Shown here piece by piece: positions 55,663 through 64,000 of a stretch of DNA of 64,000 bases. The stretch is from Haliclystus octoradiatus (lineage: Eukaryota; Cnidaria; Staurozoa; Stauromedusae; Haliclystidae), in contig OU744448.1 in assembly GCA_916610825.1 (NCBI GenBank), positions 13,515,936 to 13,579,935 on the forward strand, read 5' to 3'. The translations under genes were made by a program, and so were the position numbers. How positions within the stretch are numbered: position 1 is the stretch's first letter; every line of letters starts with the position of its first letter. Under the pieces are notes generated by a model, which saw only the letters and a program-made list of their open reading frames with translations, had not been told where the DNA came from and ran no database searches.

Positions 55663-57110
55663 TATTTGTGCTTTTTCTTATGGGAGGTTATAAAGCAATT
55701 GTTTTCCAATAAATTAGCTACATTAGCAGATTTGTTTTTCCCAATACCAGTCATTTTTTGCAGGTTAAGGTGAAATTTTGAGGGTTCAGTCTTTGAAGAT
55801 GTTTCGAGATATTGTTGGAGGCTGTGTCGTTTAAGTTTTGTGACTAGATTCCGTTGAGTGTGGAAGCGGCGGGTATTTTCTTCATTTCGTGGTAACTTCG
55901 ATAAGTGATCTCTGAGTCTGATAGCTTCGTCGATTTTAGCTGTAATCCATGGTGGTCTTTGTGCCTTGATAAGTTTAGATGTCAATGGTGAATGTTTCTC
56001 TATCACTGAGTTAACTTCAAAGAACCATCTGTTCCATACATCATCGGCTGACAGTAGCTCACCGTTATCAATAGTGTACATACGTTCCCATTGTATCCCA
56101 CAGAGATCATTATTGAGTGAAGTAAAGTTTGTATTTTTCGTTTTTCTGTAAGTTATTAATCTTGGCTGTGTGCGTAGGCATTTAGTTTTGTATGTTGTCA
56201 TGCAGATACTGTGGTCGGAAGCTCCAGTTGCGATGATGTTACTAGCAACGAAGTTTCTTGGATGCGATACGAGTATGACATCAAGTGATGTCCCTGATGA
56301 TGGTCTGGTTGGTCCATTGATCAGATTGATGAGAGCGTAGTTATCAATAAATTCTTGAAGGGATTGTCCAGGAGTGTTATTCACTTTTTTGCTAATATCG
56401 CAATTCAAATCACCTAGCAATACTACCTCAGATCTTGATCTAAGTAATGTTTCCATAATACTATTCAGACAGTCAAAATACTTTTTCAGTGCAAAATTTG
56501 GTGGCCGGTATGTTAATATTATTGACACCTTTTTTAAGCCAAATTTAATATCGAATGCCATCATCTCAATTTCGTTATTTTCCCATTTAGGTTTTCTTCT
56601 GCAAGCGATGTTGTCGTTGATGTAGAATACAAGCCCACCTCCAGCAGTGCTGTTGGGACGGTCTTTCCTATGTAGAGTGAATCCATCTAAGTATATTTGC
56701 TTATTGCTGATATTAGTGTTTAATTTGGATTCACATAGGGCAATGATATTCGGTGATAATTTATTAGTGAGGTGGTCGATTTCGTGCTGCTTCCCCTTTA
56801 GACTGTTGCAGTTCCAGCTGACGATGTTAATATTATGAATTGGTCCAGGGTTGGGATGTATATCACCACAGCAGAGCATTATTAGATAGATAAGTGTTAT
56901 AAAGTATTGGTTGATCTGTGAAAAACATTTGAGTACAGTAGTGAATGATGTAGTTATTGTGACATATAAATTGTTTATGGTGGATAATACGATATGCTTC
57001 AATATTTTATAAAGTTTTGTTTTGGTGTTAGTCGTAGTTACTTGATATTTACTGATGGATGAGTTAAATAAACCAGTTGATATTCGGAATTGTTGATTAT
57101 TGATGGGCAT
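55662..57110 (-). CDS. ORF2 N-terminus: 2A-like motif and APE endonuclease
   Basis: 482 codons open. Residues 70-80 are hydrophobic (FITLIYLIMLC) and lead into CGDIHPNPGP (residues 81-90; 56841-56870), a 2A-like sequence. The endonuclease follows with its catalytic set: WNCNSL (Asn), CESKLN (Glu), LTYRPPN, GDLNCDI (Asp/Asn), SLDVILV (Asp) and GASDHSIC (Ser-Asp-His). The first 70 residues are not conserved in any way I can see. The ATG lies 47 bases after the ORF1 stop. The frame ends at a stop inside an A-rich stretch (HKKKHK), a probable one-base indel, beyond which RT continues in another frame. Confidence 0.88.
   Translation of the reverse strand: MPINNQQFRISTGLFNSSISKYQVTTTNTKTKLYKILKHIVLSTINNLYVTITTSFTTVLKCFSQINQYFITLIYLIMLCCGDIHPNPGPIHNINIVSWNCNSLKGKQHEIDHLTNKLSPNIIALCESKLNTNISNKQIYLDGFTLHRKDRPNSTAGGGLVFYINDNIACRRKPKWENNEIEMMAFDIKFGLKKVSIILTYRPPNFALKKYFDCLNSIMETLLRSRSEVVLLGDLNCDISKKVNNTPGQSLQEFIDNYALINLINGPTRPSSGTSLDVILVSHPRNFVASNIIATGASDHSICMTTYKTKCLRTQPRLITYRKTKNTNFTSLNNDLCGIQWERMYTIDNGELLSADDVWNRWFFEVNSVIEKHSPLTSKLIKAQRPPWITAKIDEAIRLRDHLSKLPRNEENTRRFHTQRNLVTKLKRHSLQQYLETSSKTEPSKFHLNLQKMTGIGKNKSANVANLLENNCFITSHKKKHK
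56841..56870 (-). other. 2A-like translational recoding motif
   Basis: Encodes CGDIHPNPGP. The 2A signature is D-[VI]-E-x-N-P-G-P; here Glu-x is replaced by His-Pro. 2A peptides make the ribosome skip the Gly-Pro bond. Such sequences are known at the ORF2 N-terminus of some APE-type retrotransposons of invertebrates. Activity with His in the Glu position is uncertain. Confidence 0.6.
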
Positions 57111-57156
57111 TGCGGTATTTTGTTTGGGTCATATGCTGAAGTTGTTTTTCGATGAT

Positions 57157-58153
57157 TCAATAAGTGGCGTTTGTGAAAGTTGTATTTCCGATGTTGCGTT
57201 TTATGTGTAAGAGTAGTAGTGGGCAACTGCCATCGAAGGTGTGATGCGATGTTGCTTTGCATTGGAATGCCTTCGATTTGCAGCATGCGACACATTTTCT
57301 TTCTTTCCTGCTGCATTTCTTTTTCCCGTTCAGTGGATGTTGATCACCACAATTAAAGCAAATTGACTCTTCGTCAATCATTTCACAATTTTTTGTACTG
57401 TGACCAAGACGGCCACAATGAAAACATCGAATCGGCTTCAGATCTGGATAGGCGCAGACATTTAGTATTGAATCAAGTCTTAGCCACATGTTGTTCTCGG
57501 CAAGCTTAGAGAATGCTTTGGATGCTAGTCGTAAGGATACTCTTTGATCAAGAGCATTCTCTTTTGTTGGAAACAGATATAAATTAATAATGTCATTTTG
57601 ACTCTCAAAAATGTCTGGATTGTCAGCAAGCAGTGAATCATGGATAGCTTTAGATGTCATCCATTTCGGAACATTTGGAATAATTGCGACTGGATCTCTT
57701 TTTTTTATTTCTTTGTAGGTAATTTTACCTTTACTTAAGGATGATTTTATGCTGGCTAGCTTTTCATTCGGCACTTCCATCGAGGTTGTTTTCCCTTTTG
57801 TTGTAATTATTGATCCTTTAATATTAATTTTACTTTTCTTTAGTTTTTCTATTATTTTTTCAGAAGGTTCATCTGAAAGAAGCTTTGTGCAGTTTTTTTG
57901 TTGTTCCATTAATTGTTCTATTGACAATTAATGCATTGTCAGGGGCTGTAGCCACTACCTGTGACCAAGAATTTGGTTGACATGGCAACTTTTCCCGCTC
58001 GATAAATTTAGAAATAATTTCTTTTAATTCAGATATTTCTTCCCTCATTTCATTGATCGATTCCTTCAGTTTATCATTGCATTTACATTCTAAGCCTTCA
58101 TTGTCACTGGTACTCTGTTTGGCCCGTTTCTTTCCCATCTCTAGCAAATTCAA
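57157..58153 (-). pseudogene. ORF1 gag-like protein with coiled coil and CCHC knuckles
   Basis: Two overlapping reverse frames (58153-57869 and 57927-57157) form one ORF1 with a one-base shift near 57925. The N-terminal part has MGKKRAKQSTSDNEGLECKC and a Lys/Glu coiled coil (KLKESINEMREEISELKEII). The middle (KITYKEIKKRDPVAIIPNVP ... LYLFPTKENALDQRVSLRL) resembles an RRM-like gag core. Then come CFHCGRLGHSTKNC and CFNCGDQHPLNGKKKC zinc knuckles and a Cys-rich end. It is probably an RNA-binding, particle-forming protein. Confidence 0.82.
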
Positions 58154-58204
58154 AATATCTGTGCTTACCTATCGATTGTTTACATCGTTGATCGTTGATC
58201 GTTG

Positions 58205-59720
58205 ATGAAGATATTGAAGCAAAAGATAAGTTGATAAGTTTACATCAATTCTTTAACACCATTTGTTCAAGATGTGATATATTTCGATATTATTACCAAA
58301 TCAGTCATTGAGCAATAATAAATTATATCTTAAATATGGTTATATTCAAAATAATGATAAATTGAAGAGCCTAGTGAATATTAACGACCAAACGAGTGCC
58401 GCGACTGACAGGACACGTAAGCAGCTAGAAATCACCTTTAATTTAAATAATTTAAAAAAATTACCCATGACCTCCTTAATTAGGGAGGGGCTTCACCAGG
58501 AGCGCGACGGCCAATTTTCAACTATCAATTTTCAATTATCAATTTTCCTGGATTCGCCTCTTCTGATTAGTGCTATTGATTGTCAAATCTTTTATTGAAT
58601 CTATATTTTAATGTGAATGTATATCCAAATTATCGTCTGTCCATCATTCTGGTCTACAATGCTAATGCGGATATCAGCGGCTTTCCCTGGGAGGTGAGAT
58701 TTGCTAGAGACCCATATAATAATAACAATATAATAAAAAAATATTAATCTCTTTCAGTAATAAGTAAATTGAGATGCAGACCAACAAGGCTCAGTTTATA
58801 CGCCGAACTTTCCACGAGATTTGCCAGAAATTCACAACACGCTTATGTAAGCTCATGTCGTGTCAAGATGTTGGAGTATACACCTAGCGTATGGAGAGGC
58901 GAGATTAATTGTCGTTTCTATTGCATAAGATTGCAGAAAGAAAAGGGCACCAACGAGAATTATCATCACCATCATCATTTATTGACAAAATACATGGTTT
59001 AGCTGTGAGGCATGTGAGCTTCTTCACAAAACTAATTTCAAGAGACAAACTAATAAGATAATATATACACACATTCTAACTGCTAAAGTATAAAGTAGCT
59101 ACTACAATCAAATAGAATACAATGTGAATATTGTTGCATTAATTTGCATTTGATTTTTGATGAGATAATTGAGTCTGATACTTTCAATTTGTTGTGTAAT
59201 GTAATTTGTAATCATTGTGCTGTTTTGTCTCGTATATGTGAAATTGTATTCTACGGTAATTAACGTCATCACCCACTGTCATTCTTGTAATAGATCTGGG
59301 TAATGTGAATAATAAATTGGTTCCAGTTTGACCGTCGTAATGGTGACTGGTTCTCAAAGTCGTTAGGGACTGATTAATATTTATGACCGGGGTTGGGAAA
59401 ATACAAAATTATTCTCATAAAAGGTTGGGTAAGCAAAAAAAATGATGCCTCATTTGTTATCATTAATTCCATTTACAATACAAAGAAGAACGAATTGATG
59501 CATTCTTAGCTCTCATTATAATCTAAACCAGCATTTTTGGCTGTTGGCTTGATAAAACAAAGCACCTCGATATTTTACTTAAGGTTAGGTGAAAATTTTT
59601 TACGTTCTATACAGGTTTTACATTTGACGTCACAGGCCTCAAAATATTGATTGCCTGCCATGTTGGAGTTGCAGTTTGAAAATTGCATTAGCAAACACGA
59701 ACGTCGAAAGTGTTATTCCT
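58205..59720. other. Non-coding stretch
   Basis: No gene recognised. A CAT-rich run (ATCATCACCATCATCATT) is near 58961. A TGACGTCACAGG motif is at 59625. Forward open frames at 58308-58598 and 58769-59002 have no recognised motif. Confidence 0.4.
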
Positions 59721-61225
59721 TGAATTCATGTTGCACAAAGTATTAAATTATCAAGTTATGCTGATAAGCTTGATGCTGTTGTAAAAAGGGTTATATAGAC
59801 AAGGTTTCATTTATCGGTGTGGATCCCTTACTAGTTCCTGAAAGTAGTTTCGAAGCAGAATGTTTTCCACCTGTCGACGCAGTTGATTCATTATCATATC
59901 TTGTCCTTGGAACAAGCTATTACACGAGGTAGCGTGAGCATCGTGCCAAATGGCATTTGAGCCGCAAATTTGTCACTTCTTTTGAGTAAAGTTATACCAA
60001 TTTTGAGAGATAAATTATCGATATAATTTCATGTCTGCTATAGCTATTGATCCCGTGACTTTTAATATGAAAAATTAACATGAAATACGGCTAGAAGTCG
60101 ATGTCTTACCTTCTGAAAAATAAGTTGACCAATGCACAGCGAATGTAAACATTTGCAATTCAACTTCTTCCATGGCTTTTTAGTGCGGGGTTATAAAAAG
60201 ACTGTAAGGATTTATAACAATTTCTGGAAACAGTTTATGTTTTAGAATATCTATGAAGCGCGTGACTATATGATTCGAATTTCCATGCTTTTCTCTTTAT
60301 GTAAATATGATCATTTATAATGTTACAAATCAAACCACCATTGCAGAAGGAAAAGAATAGCTAACTTCTAGTTTCGCCAGTAATTAATAGGGGATTTTAC
60401 GACTTTATTCCCCTTGTTAAAATTGTGTAAAAAATCATATTGCGAATTTTAAATATAACTTAGTTCAATAACATGGATATAAGAAGTAAATAATGTTATT
60501 TTTCGAACGATGAGGCCTTTTTAAATGGCCTCTGTTCTTCATTAATGATCATTTTAGCAGAGGTCAGACTAATGTCCCTGTTTTTTTGGGCCAATAACAC
60601 AATATTTCATGATATCATTGTCTTTGCATAGGCATTCGAGAGAAGGAATTGTGTTGATAGTCTGTGTGCATGAATATAAAGTCATGTATTTATGAAATCA
60701 GTACATATTTAGGTTTTTAAATGCTTGGATAATTACTTTGGTGAAAATAAATTGTCAAACGTGTCAATACTTCGTTTAAGGTGAATTAAATATTTTCAAT
60801 GTGTATTATCAACTTCAATGTTTGCTAATATTTCACGACATGTTTAATTTAATAACAAAGCGGTATAAAACTACAAAGGCTGTAAAATGTTAATGATATG
60901 TTTCTCTGCTGTGAAACACAGTATGTATAGCCCTGTTGAGATCTTGAAAAGTTTTATTTTCACACAAATAATGTTGATAGAAGCCGCACATGCGTAAATG
61001 CAAACGACTAGAAGATCTCGCTAAGAGTGAAGAGTCAATTCAAGGCTTTCAAGAGTCTTCTAGCTTATAACCAGTTGGTTTCTGGCTTTGTTACTAGCGT
61101 CATTGCTAAAAAGATTGGAAATAAGTTTTTAGTGACTGTGACTGGGAAAGTTAGACATTCCCAAAGGATGAATGAAAAATCTGTACGGGTGTGGTTGATT
61201 GCAGCAGGAGATGGTTACATTTGTT

Positions 61226-61891
61226 AAGGCATGTATTTGTTACGTCCAAATTAGATCATTGCAACTCCTTATATTTTGGAATTTCTAAATTATTAATCAA
61301 GAAACTACAACGTGTGCAAAATGCAGCAGCACGACTTGTTACATGTATTCGCAAATATGATCATATTTCTCCAATTTTATTTGATTTTCATTGGCTTCCT
61401 GTCTGTCAAAGAATTGATTTCAAGATATTGTTGCTTGCTTTCAAATCTCTTCATGGCCTAGCCCCATGTATGTGTGAAAGAATTGTTAGAGGTTTATAAT
61501 ACTCCAAGATGTCTACGTTCCACATCCAAAAACAATTTATATATATGTCTGCTCAAGTAATTTTAAAACTTATGGGGACCGTACCTTTTCTGTGGCAGCA
61601 CCGTTATTATGGAATAATATGCCAGTGATGATTTGAGATCTTGTATTTCAATATCATATTTTAAACGCATGTTAAAAACTTTTTCATTCCAGAAAGCGTT
61701 TAATGAATACTGCTAACAATATATATTGTACAATTGAATAGTTAATTAAATTTTTAACTTTTTAGATGGCTTAGATGTCTTAGATACTGTTTTACTTTCT
61801 CAGTTCCTTATAGTTTCATTTAATTTAAATTTGTAAAGCACTTTTGATATAAGCGCTATATAAATGTATATATTATTATTATTATTATTAT
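61226..61891 (+). mobile_element. 5'-truncated L2/CR1-like insertion
   Basis: The RT C-terminal region reads FVTSKLDHCNSLYFGISKLL, KLQRVQNAAARLVTCIRKYD and ISPILFDFHWLPVCQRIDFK to the stop at 61497. Beyond it, FSVAAPLLWNN-like remains continue in other frames. A short imperfect hairpin AGCACTT/AAGCGCT (61838-61856) and an (ATT)n tail end the element. It is closely related in layout to the element at 35896-37658. ATTTGTTA occurs near the left junction and ATATTTG near the right, so a target duplication is possible but not exact. Confidence 0.85.
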
Positions 61892-62651
61892 GGTGCAAGC
61901 AATATTTGCAACACATTGCGTAGATTGTATGGCTTGCTTAGGGGAATGCTGTTCCCATGTAACAGGTGTGTTATTTTACATTAAATTGTGGACACGAATG
62001 AATGGAAAACTTGCCTGTACTCAAGAAAAATGCACGTGGATTATACCTACTTATGTTCAAGAAGTAACTTATTCGACTATCGAGGATAGCAATATAACAT
62101 CAAGCAAAAATGTGAAGGAAAATTTAGATAATCTGTTTGAAAATGCAGGCAGTAATGTACAAGATAAAACTACAGAGAGTACTGATATTATTAATACGAA
62201 AGATGTACCATTAGCAACAGAGAGTGAACTAAAAGATTTTTATGGCAAATTAAATAGTTGCTCAATAAATTCTGTGGTCCTCAGCCTAGTGCACCCTTAT
62301 AATAAGGATTTTATTGCAGAAAGCAGGGATGTAAAAAGTATTTTAGACTTATACGAAGACAAATTCTTTTCTTATGATTATCATAATTTAATGGATGAAT
62401 GTCATAAAATTAATTTTACTATCACTAAAGAAGAAGCTGATATTATAGAAAAGGACACTCAAAATCAAAGTAAATCAAAGGTTTTCTTTCAGCATCGAGC
62501 TGGTCGTATTGGTACCTCCATCAGCAAATCAACATCACATACTAATCCTGCTCAACCTGCAAATCCCGGGAGTAACTCCAGCTCCTCAGGGATGGAGATG
62601 TACCAATTTGGAAAAGGTGAAGTACCCAAAAAGTTCCAGCAGGTTGATTGA
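61890..62651 (+). CDS. SWIM finger and C-terminal segment, open frame
   Basis: 253 codons open. The ATG lies in the L2 tail, so this start is an accident of the insertion; the native protein ran in from segment B. Cys/His residues of the finger: CVDC-MACLGECCSH (61917-61958). There is a Thr/Asn/Ser-rich linker, then a helical region with an LNSCSINSVVLSLVHPYNKD core. The C-terminus is SNSSSSGMEMYQFGKGEVPK. It could still be translated as a truncated product, but there is no evidence of that. Confidence 0.6.
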   Translation: MVQAIFATHCVDCMACLGECCSHVTGVLFYIKLWTRMNGKLACTQEKCTWIIPTYVQEVTYSTIEDSNITSSKNVKENLDNLFENAGSNVQDKTTESTDIINTKDVPLATESELKDFYGKLNSCSINSVVLSLVHPYNKDFIAESRDVKSILDLYEDKFFSYDYHNLMDECHKINFTITKEEADIIEKDTQNQSKSKVFFQHRAGRIGTSISKSTSHTNPAQPANPGSNSSSSGMEMYQFGKGEVPKKFQQVD

Positions 62652-63389
62652 TTTTAAGTAAATACACAAAAATGTTGCAAAATATTTTAAAAAAATTCTT
62701 GAAAAGTCAAAAATAGAATACCAAAGAAGTCCGAAATTTGTTATCTCATACCCAAAAAGTTTTTCTCAGCTGGAATATGGACCCCAAAAATGTGGCACGT
62801 CCCCGTATAACCGTCATATAGGAGTTACCCTATTGGAGTCGTATGGACGAAGTCGTAAAGAGGTCCTAATCGCGTGAGCACTTGAGTGAGGAAAATAAAT
62901 CCAAAACTAAAAACTTATGACTTTAGAGGCTTCTTTACCTGGATCTTTAATATTGATTAAATATAGCTCTAAATCTTCAGCTGAACGTTGAAAATTTCAT
63001 TCCGAAAGCAGATTGTCATTTGGTTTAGCGGTTTTTTATTTAGAGACAATTCGTAAGGCGCAGTCACGTGACCAATGTCAACACACAGCTGGAAGTCTTG
63101 GTGATGCACCAAACACTTCTAGTACTAATCTTTGCTAAATATAGCACATTCTAATCTCAAGACTTCGCTGAAAGTCCGGTTCGTATTTTGAGAATGGAAT
63201 CGTGATATATAAAAATTCAGACATCATATAACAATTTTGTAATCTTTTTCCCGTTTCTATGACCATCATATATGTATTCGAGCTAAGAAGGGTTTGACCG
63301 TAAAGTTACTGTCCTGGTCCATACTGTCCTACTGTGATTCTATTGTTTGATCGGTCAACATCTCCACTGCACCTTGCGAATTAAGTAAA
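62652..63389. other. Non-coding stretch between SWIM gene and Ulp1-like gene
   Basis: AT-rich. There is no recognised YqaJ domain here in any frame I read. Short repeats of ACCCAAAAAGTT occur near 62627 and 62751. Confidence 0.45.
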
Positions 63390-64000
63390 ATGTTTAGTAT
63401 TTTTTCCGGTGTAAACCCTCTTGTGGAAAATAAGTGGGTTCCTGTTCGAGGAAAAAGAGTGAGACACAAAAACGTAACTTTGATTGCATTTTTGAGGGGG
63501 AAATGCTTGCGCAAAGTAAAAATACAAGAAGAACATGTACTGGTAGAACATTTTTCTCTATCTGAAGAACCAATCTCCCAATATCCGGGATATACACTTG
63601 ATTGTTTAGGCTATAAAATTAAACCTAAAAACCACAAAACAGATTGGATGTGTTATACTTGCCGCCTTGTTAACAAACCATCTCCTAAGGTTCCTAATCT
63701 GGGAAGTCCACAGACAATGATACATATGTAAGTGATGACGATGTCGAAATTTCATTGATAACAAAATATGAAGGTGAGGAATACAAACCATATTGTAATC
63801 TGGATGAAGAACAGTTCAAGTTGTTTACAAGTGCAGTTGGCTGGCTTGACAATGACATCATTCAGATGTCACAGTATCTTATCCAACAAATTAATTCATT
63901 TATTCACGGCTTCCAAAGACCTAGTCTCGTACCTTGTAAAAACGTCGACGCTGTATACGGAGACTTTATACAAATATTACATACTGGTCATTCACATTGG
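63390..64000 (+). pseudogene. Ulp1/C48-like cysteine protease domain gene, frameshifted, runs off the window
   Basis: ATG 63390 opens 107 codons of unrecognised N-terminal sequence (WVPVRGKRVRHKNVTLIAFL ... YPGYTLDCLGYKIKPKNHKT). Near 63700-63713 the frame changes from 3 to 2. It then continues to the window end: DEEQFKLFTSAVGWLDNDII, QMSQYLIQQINSFIHGFQRP, FIQILHTGHSHW. 'WL.D..I..aq.Ll...fp.i.Gfq.....FvQILh.g..HW' is a pattern of Ulp1/C48-like domains found in many invertebrate transposon-associated proteins; the final His-Trp would include the catalytic His. The frame change may be a real lesion, a read error, or a mis-seen intron (GTAAGT at 63728). The C-terminal catalytic Asp and Cys would lie outside the window. 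Confidence 0.6.

Larger units (their letters stand above)
53795..58200 (-). mobile_element. Near full-length two-ORF non-LTR retrotransposon with 2A-like motif
   Basis: Reverse-strand element of about 4.4 kb: ORF1 (58153-57157), ORF2 with APE endonuclease and RT (57110 to about 54010), a terminal hairpin CTCGTT-AACGAG and an A-rich tail (53886-53795). ORF1 has CCHC knuckles, as in Jockey/I-type elements, while ORF2 starts with a hydrophobic segment and a 2A-like NPGP, as in some CR1/L2-type elements. I place it only as APE-type, Jockey/CR1 superfamily. The coding is broken by one frameshift in ORF1, two frameshifts in ORF2 and a stop at 54479. The 5' end is uncertain; an ATCGTTG repeat lies near 58180-58205. 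Confidence 0.9.
59725..62651 (+). pseudogene. SWIM zinc-finger gene (YqaJ-associated type), split by an L2 insertion
   Basis: Segment A, 59725-59928: LSSYADKLDAVVK, then after a one-base shift FIGVDPLLVPESSFEAECFP and SLSYLVLGTSYYT, with donor AG|GTAGCG. Segment B, about 61025-61222: VKSQFKAFKSLLAYNQLVSG, KVRHSQRMNEKSVRVW, AAGDGYIC; the CTAAG acceptor is in matching phase. Segment C, 61890-62651: ATHCVDCMACLGECCSHVTG (SWIM finger), CTQEKCTWIIPTY, FYGKLNSCSINSVVLSLVHP, and SKVFFQHRAGRIGTSISKST. The order matches invertebrate proteins in which a SWIM finger is followed by a YqaJ exonuclease. Here the coding stops just before YqaJ should start (HTNPAQPA then Ser/Gly-rich, TGA). The L2 piece between B and C falls inside the SWIM domain. 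Confidence 0.75.

Noticed and set aside
63728..63733. GTAAGT as a splice donor ending the first exon of the Ulp1-like gene
   Set aside because: The sequence after it keeps reading as the conserved domain, so an intron starting here is unlikely; a one-base frame change fits better.

Overview
This is an AT-rich stretch of animal (metazoan) nuclear DNA, most likely from a marine invertebrate. The reasons are spliceosomal introns, poly(A)-tailed and TTA-tailed non-LTR retrotransposons, BEL/Pao and Gypsy LTR elements, a PIF/Harbinger transposase, a protein-primed DNA polymerase relic of Polinton type, a SWIM-finger gene of the kind that usually carries YqaJ, and long microsatellites. I cannot name the species. 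Nothing here looks bacterial, and there are no operons.

Layout. (1) 333-12438: a small three-exon gene of unknown function (105 aa). Its 9.7-kb first intron holds a TTTCA microsatellite, a complete young BEL/Pao element (924-7063), a tRNA-like sequence and a dead Harbinger transposase. (2) 12.5-24.4 kb: mostly non-coding, with a foldback MITE, a decayed Gypsy copy and two reverse-strand non-LTR RT relics. (3) 24.4-25.57 kb: ORF1 and the start of the endonuclease of a non-LTR element, which run straight into a 10-kb (TATC)n array (GATA on the reverse strand). (4) 35.9-37.66 kb: a 5'-truncated L2/CR1-like element on the minus strand with an open RT. (5) 38.4-43.8 kb: a Polinton-type PolB relic, a GC-rich hairpin island, a 160-bp duplication, a 195-bp foldback element and another RT relic. 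(6) 43820-49272: a Gypsy element with 170-bp LTRs inserted in a 21-bp minisatellite. (7) 50-52.2 kb: RT and BEL gag relics. (8) about 53.8-58.2 kb, minus strand: a nearly full-length two-ORF non-LTR element with a 2A-like motif. (9) 59.7-62.65 kb: a SWIM-domain gene split by an L2 insertion, followed at 63390 by a gene with a Ulp1/C48-like domain that leaves the window.

The window is dominated by transposons. At least three ordinary or domesticated gene models run through it: the 105-aa gene, the SWIM gene and the Ulp1-like gene. The best-preserved transposons (BEL, Gypsy and the 2A-bearing non-LTR element) keep most catalytic motifs but carry single-base frameshifts, many in homopolymers. 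These could be true decay or long-read consensus errors. All calls come from reading the sequence; no database search was run.
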